44,355 nt of DNA from an uncultured Alteromonas sp. Lineage in GTDB: Bacteria; Pseudomonadota; Gammaproteobacteria; Enterobacterales; Alteromonadaceae. The DNA is taken from the NCBI RefSeq assembly GCF_913058315.1, contig NZ_CAJXQY010000023.1:1-44355 (forward strand), written 5' to 3'. Within the stretch, counting starts at the first letter, position 1; each line of letters opens with the position of its first letter. Both the position numbers and the translations under genes were made by a program. Of this stretch, positions 8,857-18,060 are shown piece by piece. Under the pieces are notes generated by a model. That model saw nothing but the letters and a program-made list of their open reading frames with translations, was not told the DNA's origin and did not search any database.

Positions 8857-9639
8857 ATGAAATCCTATAAATCATTCACAGTTGAAGAGCTCGAAGACGC
8901 CAAAGGCTGGGATTTGCCACATGTTGAGCAGCCGGAGTCAACGCAAGAGAGCAAAACTAACGCGCTGAATCGCCGCAGCGACTGGAAATATGAGCCACCG
9001 GAAGAACCGGAAGAAATTAAGCCGCCCACTGCCGAGGAAATAGAAGCCATTCGTCAGGCCGCTTATGAAGAAGGCTATAATGAAGGCAAACAAACCGGCT
9101 TTGAAGAAGGTAAAACCGAAGGCCAGGCACAAGGCCACGAAGAAGGCCTGGCCAGTGGTCACGAGGCCGGGCTGGCTCAGGGGCTTGAGCAGGGGCAGGC
9201 ACAAATCAGCCAGCAAACCGAATTGTGGGAATCGCTGGTCACGCAGCTTCATGAGCCGTTAACCAGGGTAGATGAACAGGTTCGCAAAGAAGTGGTTAAA
9301 CTGGCCGTAGCGCTGGCACGTTCGGTAGTTCGCACGGAAGTCAGAACCAACGAAGACATTATTCTTCAGGCGCTCAGCGAAGGCCTTAAAGCGCTGCCGG
9401 TGGAAGAAAACCACTACAGTATTCATCTTCATCCTGAAGATATCCAACTGGTGCAGTCTCATTTTGGCGAAGAAACCATCAAAGAACGCGGCTGGACACT
9501 TATTGATACTCCGGGCATGGAGCGCGGCGGTTGCGATATTGTTACCCAGCACAATGCTGTAGACCTTTCCATTGAACGACGCAGTCGCAATGTGCTCGAT
9601 AAATTCCTGTTAGAGCAGGGCTTATCTGATGACAGTTAG
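8857..9639 (+). CDS. fliH: Flagellar export ATPase regulator FliH
   Basis: Peripheral stalk of the flagellar export ATPase that binds and restrains FliI and links it to FliN; 260 residues. The region at about 65-115 shows the characteristic small-residue repeat ([26 protein letters not shown]), a GxxxG-type helix found in FliH. The C-terminal half is the V-type ATPase subunit E-like domain ([20 protein letters not shown]). The stop overlaps the fliI start by 11 bases, pointing to coupled translation. Confidence 0.93.
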   Translation: MKSYKSFTVEELEDAKGWDLPHVEQPESTQESKTNALNRRSDWKYEPPEEPEEIKPPTAEEIEAIRQAAYEEGYNEGKQTGFEEGKTEGQAQGHEEGLASGHEAGLAQGLEQGQAQISQQTELWESLVTQLHEPLTRVDEQVRKEVVKLAVALARSVVRTEVRTNEDIILQALSEGLKALPVEENHYSIHLHPEDIQLVQSHFGEETIKERGWTLIDTPGMERGGCDIVTQHNAVDLSIERRSRNVLDKFLLEQGLSDDS

Positions 9640-10963
9640 TCTGGTATCCCACCTGCAACAACTTCAGAAGCAGGTGCCATCACCACCGGTTGTCGCGGCC
9701 GGTAAGCTTATTCGAGGGATTGGCCTGACACTTGAGGCGGTAGGCTGTCAATTACCCGTCGGTAGCCAGTGTATGGTGCAAACCATCGACGGTGAAATCG
9801 AAGCCGAAGTGGTTGGCTTTGGCGATCACATTACCTATTTAATGCCCACCGAAGCGGTGCGCGGGATTGTGCCCGGTTCACGCGTATTACCTCTTAATCG
9901 GGACAGCGGTTTATCCGTGGGGTTAGGCATGCTTGGCAGAGTAGTAGACGGCAATGGCCAGCCGCTTGACGGGCTTGGTCCCATTGAGTCCACTGAACGG
10001 GTGCCTACCACCAAACCGCCAATTAATCCGCTGGCCCGGCGAACTATCGCCGAACCCATGGATGTGGGCGTGCGTGCAATCAATGCCATCACTACCGTAG
10101 GGGTAGGACAGCGTATGGGATTATTCGCCGGCAGTGGCGTGGGTAAAAGTGTGCTGTTGGGTATGATGACCCGCGGTGCCAAAGCTGATGTGGTGGTGGT
10201 TGGTCTGGTGGGTGAACGGGGCCGCGAGGTAAAAGAATTTATCCACGATATCCTTACCGAAGAAGAACGTCAGCGCGCGGTTGTCGTTGCAGCACCTGCC
10301 GATACCTCGCCACTGATGCGTTTAAAGGGCTGCGAAACCGCCGTTACTATTGCCGAATACTTCCGCGATCAGGGCATGAATGTTCTGTTACTTATCGACT
10401 CGTTAACCCGTTATGCTATGGCCCAGCGTGAAATTGCGCTGGCGGTAGGCGAGCCACCGGCTACTAAAGGCTACCCGCCTTCGGTATTTGCCCGCTTGCC
10501 AGCCCTGGTAGAGCGCGCCGGTAATGGCAGTGAAAATCAGGGCTCGATTACGGCTTTTTATACTGTCCTGACAGAAGGTGACGATTTGCAGGACCCTATT
10601 GCCGACTCCGCCCGTGCAATTCTTGACGGTCATATTGTACTGTCACGCTCGCTGGCGGAAAGCGGCCATTACCCGGCCATTGACATTGAGGCCTCTATCA
10701 GTCGGGTTATGCCGCAGGTAGTGAGTGAAGAACATTTGTTTCAGGCTCGTCGTATTCGCCAGGTTTATTCCACCTATCAGCAAAACCGCGACCTGATTAC
10801 TCTCGGGGCTTATACACGTGGCACCGATGCCCGGGTTGATTTAGCCATTAATGCCGAACCCGCCATCAAAGCGTTACTGCAACAAGGCATGAAACAGGTG
10901 ACCGCTTACGACGAAAGCCTGGAAGCCATGAGTAAGCTGGCCGGCGGCTTAGGTAAAGGCTAA
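9629..10963 (+). CDS. fliI: Flagellum-specific export ATPase FliI
   Basis: ATPase that energises delivery of export substrates; 444 residues, homologous to F1 beta subunit. Walker A GSGVGKS is at 168-174 and Walker B is [11 protein letters not shown]. The family signature [15 protein letters not shown] is present. It starts inside the end of fliH and is followed after 5 bases by fliJ, the standard fliHIJ export module. Confidence 0.97.
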   Translation: MTVSLVSHLQQLQKQVPSPPVVAAGKLIRGIGLTLEAVGCQLPVGSQCMVQTIDGEIEAEVVGFGDHITYLMPTEAVRGIVPGSRVLPLNRDSGLSVGLGMLGRVVDGNGQPLDGLGPIESTERVPTTKPPINPLARRTIAEPMDVGVRAINAITTVGVGQRMGLFAGSGVGKSVLLGMMTRGAKADVVVVGLVGERGREVKEFIHDILTEEERQRAVVVAAPADTSPLMRLKGCETAVTIAEYFRDQGMNVLLLIDSLTRYAMAQREIALAVGEPPATKGYPPSVFARLPALVERAGNGSENQGSITAFYTVLTEGDDLQDPIADSARAILDGHIVLSRSLAESGHYPAIDIEASISRVMPQVVSEEHLFQARRIRQVYSTYQQNRDLITLGAYTRGTDARVDLAINAEPAIKALLQQGMKQVTAYDESLEAMSKLAGGLGKG

Positions 10964-10968
10964 TAGCA

Positions 10969-11433
10969 ATGGCCCGTAACGATGTTACCCGTTCTATTGA
11001 GCAGCTAGCCACCGTTTTACGCATGGAGCTGGAAAAAGAAAACAAAGCCTTAAATGCCTTTCGTCTGGCTCAGGATTATCTTCAGCAACAGCGTACCAAA
11101 CTCACCAGCCTGCAACAGTACCGCATGGATTATGTGCGGCAGCTCCAGCAGGAGGGCAGTGGTGGCGTAAAAGCGCATCACTATCAACAGCGTTTGTCTT
11201 TTGTTGCCAAGCTGGATAAAGCCTGTGAGCAGCAGGGGCACGTTATTGCCCAGTGTAAAATGGCGGCCGACCAGCGTCGTACTCAGTGGCTAGCTCAGCA
11301 GCGCCGACGTCAGGCCGTTGAAAAGCTCATCGAAAAGAAAGATCAGAGCCTGCAGATTATCGACAATCGTCTCGAACAACAAATGATGGATGAGCTGGCT
11401 ACCCAGCGTCTGCTGCGCCGTTCTATCTCCTGA
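10969..11433 (+). CDS. fliJ: Flagellar export chaperone-like protein FliJ
   Basis: Small coiled-coil protein of the export ATPase complex, comparable to a central stalk; 154 residues, almost entirely helical and rich in Gln, Arg and Lys. Sequence alone would be a weak identification, because FliJ is poorly conserved. The length, coiled-coil character and position between fliI and fliK make it firm. It appears to be the last gene of the fliE-started unit, since a new sigma54 promoter begins 18 bases after its stop. Confidence 0.88.
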   Translation: MARNDVTRSIEQLATVLRMELEKENKALNAFRLAQDYLQQQRTKLTSLQQYRMDYVRQLQQEGSGGVKAHHYQQRLSFVAKLDKACEQQGHVIAQCKMAADQRRTQWLAQQRRRQAVEKLIEKKDQSLQIIDNRLEQQMMDELATQRLLRRSIS

Positions 11434-11451
11434 ATCCGCTATTGATAAAAG

Positions 11452-11467
11452 TGGCGCACTCTTTGCA
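11452..11467 (+). promoter_or_regulatory. Sigma54 promoter of fliK
   Basis: TGGCGCACTCTTTGCA has GG-N10-GC spacing and a perfect TTGCA -12 half. It lies 75 bases before the fliK start, in the only sizeable gap between fliJ and fliK, so fliK and the fliLMNOPQR-flhB genes can be transcribed separately from fliEFGHIJ. Confidence 0.8.
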
Positions 11468-11542
11468 AAATCTTTACTGAAGCGACTAATACTGATGTAA
11501 CAACACATCAAATTCAAGCAGTTAGGTATTGAGGACTCGGTT

Positions 11543-13657
11543 ATGATGCAACAGCTTGCCACGCAACGTTCACAAATTGCCGCCTTCCCGGAAACATTGC
11601 CGGAAAGCGCTGCCGTCCGTGATCAGGCTCAAACCAGAGAGTCAGTATTACCGGAAAAGCCGACCAAGGACACCTCGGTAACCAGTACCTTCCAGGATGT
11701 ACTGGACCGTCAGCGTGGCGAGGAAGAAATCGCCAAGGTAAAAAGCAAAAACGCCAAAGAGTCTGCCCCCGCTGAGGACAATGACACCCCGGCCGCGAAG
11801 CCAGCCACTGAAGAACACGCAGCGTTTCCCCCGAAAGCAGAGAAAGCCGCGGGGCCACAAGAGAATCTCCAAGGCGAGTCAAACGCCATGCCGGACAAAG
11901 TGGCCGAGGGCGCCGAAAAACAGGCGGCGGAGGCCGAGGCTCAGATTTCTGCCAGCCAAACGGTGCCAGAGTACACCGATAACATCGCTTTGCCAGACAG
12001 TGAATTTGCCGACATGGCTTTGTTGCTGGGGGGCAATACAGCCACTCAGGGCGAAGGAGAACCCGATTATCTGGCGCTGGTAGATGCGGTGCGAGCCTTA
12101 CAGGATAAATTATCCCTGACCAGTGATAAATCTGCATCCTCAGAAGAAGAGGTCAGTGCTGAAGACCTTATCAGCATGTTGCCAACAGAAATAGGCAAAC
12201 CCATAGACGGCGATGTATTGGCTCAATTACAGGACTGGTTGAATAGCATTTTGCCAGCAGACTTGGCGACCGATATACAGGCTTCACCGCTACAACAAAT
12301 GCGTGGGGCAGAGCAGGTGTTATCTGACTTGCTCACCCTGATAAAACAAATTAAAGCGGGGGCTGAATCGCAAGAAAGCTCAACTGTGGACGAGGCCGGC
12401 CCGTCGGCATTGGAAAAGCTGGCCATGGCAGAGATAACCCCCGTTGAAGTGCCAACAGCAGAAAAGCCAGTGGATGAAGCGCAACTGACAGAAGAAAACC
12501 TGGTGGCACTGGCCATGGCACTGCTGCAGGGATTACCCAATGAACGCCGCAGCACATCCGCTGACACCAGCCCGGGCGAGGCTGAGTCTGGCAGTGAACC
12601 GGGCTTGTTATCTGACATAGCCGCCGCAAACGTGCAACTGGCTGAAGAGCCGGTGGTCGTGGCCGAGGCAACGGATGAAGCGCTAGTGCATCAGGCTACG
12701 CTGTTGGTAAGTCTGATGCGTCAGGTTGAGCAAGGCGCAGACACTGGCAAAGCCGAGACTAAACCCGCTACCGAAAGTGCGGCTACGAAAGTGACAGATA
12801 TGGACGGTTTGGCGGCGATACTCAGCGACAGTACCGATAAAACCTTACAGGACCTGGCTCAGGTGATGACCGACAGTGCCAGTAAGGCCAACCCGGCCCT
12901 CACAGACACGCAGCTCAGTCAGATGCGCAGTCAGCTAACCACTGGCCTTGAAGAAATGCGCTCGCAATTAAAGCAAGGCCATCAACCGGGTCTTGATTTA
13001 GCCGCTTTAGTACAACAAGTGGCACAGGATATCGCGCCGCAAAGCACTCAGAACATCGTGCTGCCAGTGATGCAGGATGTTCAGCAACTGACCCAACTGG
13101 CATCCATGGCCGGCATGAGTCAGGGGCAGGAACAGCAACTGAACGAATTGGTTACCGTTGCCAGGGATGTCCTGGTTCACGAAACGCGCCAGCAGCATGG
13201 CGATAGCCTGAAGTCCATGCAGCAACAATCGGTGTTTGATAAACCGGTGAATGTGCAGCAGACCCAGGGCCAACAGCAAATCGCTGAAAAGATCCGCTGG
13301 ATGGTAAATGGCCGCCAGTCAATGGCTGAGATTCGCCTTGATCCGCCGGAAATGGGCAGCATGCAGATCCGCCTGAATGTATCCGGCGATAGCGCTTCAG
13401 TAAGCTTTGTGGTGCAGTCGCAGCAGGCAAAAGAAGCACTCAACGAGGCGATGCCACGACTAAGGGATATGTTCTCTGAGCAGGGACTGAATTTAGGTGA
13501 GTCATTTGTCAGTCAGCAAAACAGTGGCGAAGCCGGCGATGGAGAATTTGCCGACCAACCCGGCGGCGGCTTTAATGAGTCGGGTGAAGACGAGGCTAAA
13601 AGTCAGGAAACCCATGTTGTCAGACCTGCAAACGGCCTGATTGACGACTATGTTTAA
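11543..13657 (+). CDS. fliK: Hook-length control protein FliK, unusually long
   Basis: Exported ruler that sets hook length and triggers the switch of export specificity through FlhB. The conserved C-terminal domain is at about 585-665 (AEIRLDPPEMGSMQIRLNVS and VSFVVQSQQAKEALNEAMPRL). The rest is low-complexity, rich in Ala, Glu, Asp and Gln, as expected for an extended ruler. At 704 residues it is well above the approximately 400 of enteric FliK. The start is ATG 11543 behind GAGGA (11531-11535); a second ATG follows directly. Only the C-terminal domain identifies it; the N-terminal ruler would not be recognised by similarity. Confidence 0.92.
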   Translation: MMQQLATQRSQIAAFPETLPESAAVRDQAQTRESVLPEKPTKDTSVTSTFQDVLDRQRGEEEIAKVKSKNAKESAPAEDNDTPAAKPATEEHAAFPPKAEKAAGPQENLQGESNAMPDKVAEGAEKQAAEAEAQISASQTVPEYTDNIALPDSEFADMALLLGGNTATQGEGEPDYLALVDAVRALQDKLSLTSDKSASSEEEVSAEDLISMLPTEIGKPIDGDVLAQLQDWLNSILPADLATDIQASPLQQMRGAEQVLSDLLTLIKQIKAGAESQESSTVDEAGPSALEKLAMAEITPVEVPTAEKPVDEAQLTEENLVALAMALLQGLPNERRSTSADTSPGEAESGSEPGLLSDIAAANVQLAEEPVVVAEATDEALVHQATLLVSLMRQVEQGADTGKAETKPATESAATKVTDMDGLAAILSDSTDKTLQDLAQVMTDSASKANPALTDTQLSQMRSQLTTGLEEMRSQLKQGHQPGLDLAALVQQVAQDIAPQSTQNIVLPVMQDVQQLTQLASMAGMSQGQEQQLNELVTVARDVLVHETRQQHGDSLKSMQQQSVFDKPVNVQQTQGQQQIAEKIRWMVNGRQSMAEIRLDPPEMGSMQIRLNVSGDSASVSFVVQSQQAKEALNEAMPRLRDMFSEQGLNLGESFVSQQNSGEAGDGEFADQPGGGFNESGEDEAKSQETHVVRPANGLIDDYV

Positions 13658-13739
13658 TGAAAAGCTGTGGTTTGCCGTTGCCATTTACTGGTGAGCAGAC
13701 ATAATACGCCTAATTTGTGTTGGTGAGAGTGGTTAGAGA

Positions 13740-14270
13740 ATGGCTGAAGAAGAGTTACAGATTGAAGAAACCGGTGGTAAGAAAAGCAAGCTGATGCTGA
13801 TTATCATTATTGCCGTCGTGCTGATTGGCGGTGGTGGTGCAGCCTATTTCTTCTTGTTTGCCGGTGGTGATGAGCCCACAGCTGCAGAAGAACTGGCAGC
13901 CGAGGGGGGTGGTCAGGTGGCGGCCGTGCCGGATGCCAATGCCAGTGTTGGTACTGCGCTGTATGTAGCGATGCCGCGACCAATCGTATTTAACGTGCCA
14001 GGCTCCGGGCGTGACAGGCTGGTACAGATTAAGGTTCAGTTAATGGTGCGCGGTACCGATAACGAAGAGAAGGCTAAAACGCATATTCCTTTAATCGAAG
14101 GGACCTTGCTGCAAACCTTCAGCGCCAGTAACGCTGACGATCTGGTTACGGAACCGGGTAAAATTGAACTAAGAGACAATGCTCTGGAAGCGGTGCAGAA
14201 CGCGCTGAAAGACATTGCCGGTGGTGAAGTGGTTGAACGGGTACTGTTTACCGACTTTGTTATGCAATAG
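13740..14270 (+). CDS. fliL: Flagellar basal-body-associated protein FliL
   Basis: Single-pass inner-membrane protein near the stator-rotor interface that supports torque; 176 residues. There is a short acidic cytoplasmic N terminus, a membrane helix at about 19-41 (LMLIIIIAVVLIGGGGAAYFFLF), a linker and a periplasmic stomatin-like domain ending LFTDFVMQ, typical of the family. It begins 82 bases after fliK and sits 12 bases before fliM. Confidence 0.93.
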   Translation: MAEEELQIEETGGKKSKLMLIIIIAVVLIGGGGAAYFFLFAGGDEPTAAEELAAEGGGQVAAVPDANASVGTALYVAMPRPIVFNVPGSGRDRLVQIKVQLMVRGTDNEEKAKTHIPLIEGTLLQTFSASNADDLVTEPGKIELRDNALEAVQNALKDIAGGEVVERVLFTDFVMQ

Positions 14271-14282
14271 CAGGAGTTCGCT

Positions 14283-15341
14283 GTGAGCGATTTATTATCA
14301 CAAGATGAAATTGATGCACTACTCCACGGGGTAGATGACGTCGAGGAAGAAGAAGTCACCCATGAGCCGGGCGACTCATCGGCGCTCGAGTATGACTTTT
14401 CATCTCAGGATCGTATCGTTCGAGGCCGTATGCCGACCCTGGAAATTGTGAATGAACGATTTGCCCGCCATTTACGGGTCAGCCTGTTTAATATGATGCG
14501 CCGCAGCGCTGAAGTGTCGATAAACGGCATCCAGATGATAAAGTTCGGTGAGTACATTCATACTCTGTTTGTTCCCACCAGCCTGAATATGGTGCGTTTC
14601 AGACCCTTAAAAGGCACTGGCCTGATTACTATGGAAGCCCGCCTGGTGTTTATTCTGGTCGATAACTTCTTTGGGGGGGATGGTCGCTACCACGCCAAAA
14701 TTGAAGGGCGCGAATTTACACCAACCGAGCGTCGGATCATTCAGATGCTGCTGAAGATCATCTTTGAAGACTATAAAGAAGCCTGGGCACCGGTAATGGA
14801 CGTGTCATTTGAATACCTTGACTCGGAAGTTAACCCGGCCATGGCCAATATTGTCAGCCCCACGGAAGTGGTGGTGATCAGTTCGTTTCATATTGAGCTG
14901 GACGGCGGCGGTGGTGATTTCCACGTTTCATTGCCTTATTCCATGCTGGAGCCGATTCGGGAATTACTCGATGCTGGTGTACAAAGTGACAAGGAAGACA
15001 CCGACCTGCGCTGGAGTAAAGCGCTGCGGGACGAGATCATGGATGTGCATGTGGAACTGAGCACGCACATGCTGGACTTTGAAGTATCGTTACGGGATGT
15101 CATGAACTTCAAACCTGGTGACATTATTCCAATCGAAATGCCCGAGCATATTACGGTGCTGATTGAGGATTTACCGACCTTCCGGGCAAAACTCGGACGG
15201 TCCAGAGAAAACCTGGCATTGAAGATTGCCGAGAAGATACCCAGACCCACCTCCGTGAAGTCTGAGTTACAGTTACTCACCCGTGGTGGCCGCATCATTG
15301 ATAACGATGCCGAACTGCAGGTACTGGAAGAAGATTTATAA
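14283..15341 (+). CDS. fliM: Motor switch protein FliM
   Basis: C-ring protein that receives phosphorylated CheY and reverses the motor; 352 residues. The N-terminal CheY-binding peptide is intact (LLSQDEIDALLHG, about residues 4-16). A CheC-like middle domain and a C-terminal FliN-like SpoA domain follow. The start is GTG, 12 bases after fliL and preceded by CAGGAG. The CheY that would bind here is encoded about 10 kb downstream in the same locus. Confidence 0.97.
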   Translation: MSDLLSQDEIDALLHGVDDVEEEEVTHEPGDSSALEYDFSSQDRIVRGRMPTLEIVNERFARHLRVSLFNMMRRSAEVSINGIQMIKFGEYIHTLFVPTSLNMVRFRPLKGTGLITMEARLVFILVDNFFGGDGRYHAKIEGREFTPTERRIIQMLLKIIFEDYKEAWAPVMDVSFEYLDSEVNPAMANIVSPTEVVVISSFHIELDGGGGDFHVSLPYSMLEPIRELLDAGVQSDKEDTDLRWSKALRDEIMDVHVELSTHMLDFEVSLRDVMNFKPGDIIPIEMPEHITVLIEDLPTFRAKLGRSRENLALKIAEKIPRPTSVKSELQLLTRGGRIIDNDAELQVLEEDL

Positions 15342-15375
15342 TCGCAAGTCAAGTTAAGAGATAAGAGGCGAGATC

Positions 15376-15786
15376 ATGAGTGAAGAAGACGGTATGGACG
15401 ATTGGGCTGCAGCCATGGCTGAACAGGCCGATGCTGAGTCCGAAAGCGAAGGGGGTGACGACGACGGCGTCCGCGTAGCTGAACTTGACGAACTGTCTGA
15501 TGACGCGCCCATCACCCAGGAAGAGAAAAAGAAACTCGATACCATTCTGGATATCCCGGTAACCATTTCCATGGAAGTCGGCCGTAGCCAGATCAGTATC
15601 CGTAACCTGTTGCAATTAAACCAGGGCTCAGTGGTTGAGCTTGACCGGGTGGCAGGTGAACCGTTAGACGTTCTTGTAAATGGCACGCTGATTGCTCATG
15701 GAGAAGTAGTAGTGGTCAACGACAAGTTCGGGATTCGGTTAACGGATGTTATTAGTCAAATCGAGAGAATCAAAAAGCTCAGGTAA
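15376..15786 (+). CDS. fliN: Motor switch protein FliN
   Basis: Base of the C ring; 136 residues. There is an acidic N-terminal extension (about 1-45), then the SpoA domain (ILDIPVTISMEVGRSQISIRNLLQLNQGSVVELDR). It binds FliM and FliH. The ATG follows GAGGCGAGATC. Its 3' end overlaps the presumed fliO start by 41 bases. Confidence 0.96.
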   Translation: MSEEDGMDDWAAAMAEQADAESESEGGDDDGVRVAELDELSDDAPITQEEKKKLDTILDIPVTISMEVGRSQISIRNLLQLNQGSVVELDRVAGEPLDVLVNGTLIAHGEVVVVNDKFGIRLTDVISQIERIKKLR

Positions 15787-16237
15787 ATTTCCTTTCAAAA
15801 CAGGGGGATGCTTTGTCTCCCTGGTTTCAACCCTGTATTGTGCTGAGGCGCAGGCCGCCAACTCCATCACCAATCCCAGCTCGGTACTGTCAATTTTTCT
15901 ATCATTGCTGCTGATTGTCGCGATTATATTTTCCCTCGCATATGTAATGCGACGGTTTAATGTCACTCCCGGCAGCTCCGGTCAGTTAAAAGTCATTGCC
16001 AGCCTGTCGGCCGGTGCCCGCGAGCGGGTTATGGTGTTACAGGTAGGCGATGAGCAACACCTGATTGGCGTGACCGCCCAAAACATCAATCACCTCAGCA
16101 AACTCGAACAGCCCCTGGAAAACGTGACCGGCAATGCCGCTGGCAGCGGTGGTGGCGCGGCTTTTAAACAAAAGCTGGTGCAGGCCATGGCGCAAAAAAT
16201 GAATCCGGGTATGAAGGACAACAACGATGACAAATAG
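15746..16237 (+). CDS. fliO: Flagellar export protein FliO
   Basis: Helps assemble the FliP ring of the export gate. It has a membrane helix (about 47-67, [24 protein letters not shown]) and a short cytoplasmic domain typical of FliO. The start is uncertain. The only ATG in frame before the membrane part is 15746, 41 bases inside fliN and without a clear ribosome site. No in-frame ATG, GTG or TTG lies between the end of fliN and the helix. A signal-like stretch ending AEAQA suggests the true N terminus is close to residue 20-25, perhaps from a rare start or by coupling to fliN termination. Its 3' end overlaps fliP by 11 bases. Confidence 0.85.
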   Translation: MLLVKSRESKSSGKFPFKTGGCFVSLVSTLYCAEAQAANSITNPSSVLSIFLSLLLIVAIIFSLAYVMRRFNVTPGSSGQLKVIASLSAGARERVMVLQVGDEQHLIGVTAQNINHLSKLEQPLENVTGNAAGSGGGAAFKQKLVQAMAQKMNPGMKDNNDDK

Positions 16238-16988
16238 AATGAAAGCCATCGTCATACTCCTGTTGGGCGGTTTGTTGTTATCACTACCAGCCGTTGCTCA
16301 GCAAGGTATCCCGGCCGTTACCGTTACTAATAATGGCGATGGTACCCAGGATTACACCATGACCCTTCAGGCGCTGTTTATCATGACCGCGCTGAGCCTG
16401 ATCCCGGCATTTATCATGATGATGACCTCGTTTACCCGGATCATCGTGGTACTGTCAATTTTGCGTCAGGCCATTGGTCTGCAGCAGTCACCCTCTAACC
16501 AGATTCTGGTTGGCGTGAGTCTGTTTTTGTCACTGTTCATCATGACACCGGTGTTTGATGAAATTAACGTTCGCGCATTACAGCCTTATCTGGATGAAGA
16601 GATGACCTCCATGGAGGCCTTTGAGCAGGCAAAAGGGCCCATGCGTGCCTTTATGCTGTCGCAAACCCGGGTCAAGGATTTAGAAACCTTTGTGTCGATT
16701 GCCGGTGAGGAAGATAAATACGCCGATCCAACTGAAGTACCGCTGAACATCCTTATTCCGGCCTTTGTCACCAGTGAATTAAAAACGGCATTTCAGATTG
16801 GTTTTATGCTGTTTATTCCATTTTTGATAATCGACCTGGTGGTCGCCTCGATATTGATGGCGATGGGGATGATGATGCTGTCACCGATGATCGTGTCATT
16901 GCCCTTTAAACTGATGTTATTTGTACTGGTGGATGGCTGGAATCTGATTTTCGGCACCCTGGCCACCAGTTTCGGAATGGGAGTCTGA
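16227..16988 (+). CDS. fliP: Flagellar export gate protein FliP
   Basis: Core subunit of the FliPQR export channel; 253 residues. An N-terminal cleavable signal peptide (about 1-24, ending LPAVAQQ) precedes the four-helix family core, with signatures [20 protein letters not shown] and [15 protein letters not shown]. It overlaps fliO by 11 bases and is followed by fliQ after 4 bases. Confidence 0.97.
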   Translation: MTNRMKAIVILLLGGLLLSLPAVAQQGIPAVTVTNNGDGTQDYTMTLQALFIMTALSLIPAFIMMMTSFTRIIVVLSILRQAIGLQQSPSNQILVGVSLFLSLFIMTPVFDEINVRALQPYLDEEMTSMEAFEQAKGPMRAFMLSQTRVKDLETFVSIAGEEDKYADPTEVPLNILIPAFVTSELKTAFQIGFMLFIPFLIIDLVVASILMAMGMMMLSPMIVSLPFKLMLFVLVDGWNLIFGTLATSFGMGV

Positions 16989-16992
16989 CCCG

Positions 16993-17262
16993 ATGAGCCC
17001 AGAGGTCTTTGTTGAAATCCTGCGTGAGTCTATGTTTATGGTGATCCTGCTGGTGTCGGCAGTGATCGTACCGAGCATGATTGTTGGCCTGGTGGTGGCA
17101 GTCTTCCAGGCGGCCACCTCAATCAACGAACAAACCATGAGTTTCCTGCCGCGCTTAATTGTTACGCTGCTGGCGCTGAGCTGGGGGGGAAACTGGCTGG
17201 TGCAGAAGCTGATGGATTTTACCTTCCATATGGTTGAGAAAATTCCGCAGGTGGTGGGCTAA
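16993..17262 (+). CDS. fliQ: Flagellar export gate protein FliQ
   Basis: Small two-helix subunit of the export channel; 89 residues, the normal size. It contains VFQAATSINEQTMSFLPR, the family signature. Its TAA stop directly abuts the fliR ATG. Confidence 0.97.
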   Translation: MSPEVFVEILRESMFMVILLVSAVIVPSMIVGLVVAVFQAATSINEQTMSFLPRLIVTLLALSWGGNWLVQKLMDFTFHMVEKIPQVVG

Positions 17263-18045
17263 ATGGAAGTCGAACTGGCCGCCATTAATCAGTTTCTGGC
17301 TGATTTATTGCTGCCATTTATGCGTATCAGCGGGATGTTTTCCGCGATGGTTGGACTGAGCGCCAAGTCCATCCCGCCTCAGGTAAAAGCGCTGTTGGCG
17401 ATGCTAATGACACTGGTAATAATGCCGGTGGTACCGCCTACACCTGTCACTCAAATGGTTGATTTAGGTACATTCGTAATTGGCATCCAGCAGTTGTTAA
17501 TTGGCATTGCCGTGGGCTTTTTATCAATGATGGTGCTCAATACCTTTGTGCTGGCCGGGCAGGTCATTGCAATGCAAACCGGCCTTGGTTTTGCCAGCAT
17601 TGTGGATCCGGTAAATGGTATTAACGTGCCGGCGGTAGGCCAGTTTTATCTGATCCTGGCTACGCTGTTGTTCTGGGGCATGGACGGACACCTGGCCATG
17701 ATCAGAATGATCGTGATGAGCTTTGAAGCATTTCCCATTGGCGAAGCCTGGTTTGCCGCAGAACAACTCCGTGATATTGCCCACTGGGCTGGCTGGATGT
17801 TTGTGGCGGCATTAACCTTGTCTCTGGCTCCGATTGTTTCGCTGTTAATTGTTAATCTGGCGTTCGGGGTTATGACCAAAGCCGCGCCACAGCTCAATAT
17901 CTTCAGCATTGGTTTTTCCATCGCGCAGATAATGGGCTTAATTATTATCTGGTTAACGCTGGATAATTTTTCTACTCACTTTGCTAATCAGTGGCAACGG
18001 GCTCAACAGTTTATGTGTGAGCTGCTACTGATTTGTCCAAGCTGA
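17263..18045 (+). CDS. fliR: Flagellar export gate protein FliR
   Basis: Polytopic membrane protein of the FliPQR gate; 260 residues with about six hydrophobic helices. Conserved features include LAGQVIAMQTGLGFASIVDP and GVMTKAAPQLNIFSIGF. It starts with no gap after fliQ and is 15 bases before flhB. Confidence 0.97.
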   Translation: MEVELAAINQFLADLLLPFMRISGMFSAMVGLSAKSIPPQVKALLAMLMTLVIMPVVPPTPVTQMVDLGTFVIGIQQLLIGIAVGFLSMMVLNTFVLAGQVIAMQTGLGFASIVDPVNGINVPAVGQFYLILATLLFWGMDGHLAMIRMIVMSFEAFPIGEAWFAAEQLRDIAHWAGWMFVAALTLSLAPIVSLLIVNLAFGVMTKAAPQLNIFSIGFSIAQIMGLIIIWLTLDNFSTHFANQWQRAQQFMCELLLICPS

Positions 18046-18060
18046 TAAGGCTGAGCGACG

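Noticed and set aside
11541..12137. Minus-strand open frame of 198 codons opposite fliK
   Set aside because: It is the shadow of the fliK low-complexity region; it is Pro/Arg/Cys/Trp-rich with no family signature and no ribosome site.
13668..13682. Sigma54-like promoter before fliL (TGGTTTGCCGTTGCC)
   Set aside because: The GG to GC spacing is nine bases instead of ten, which is normally inactive; fliL is better explained by read-through from fliK.
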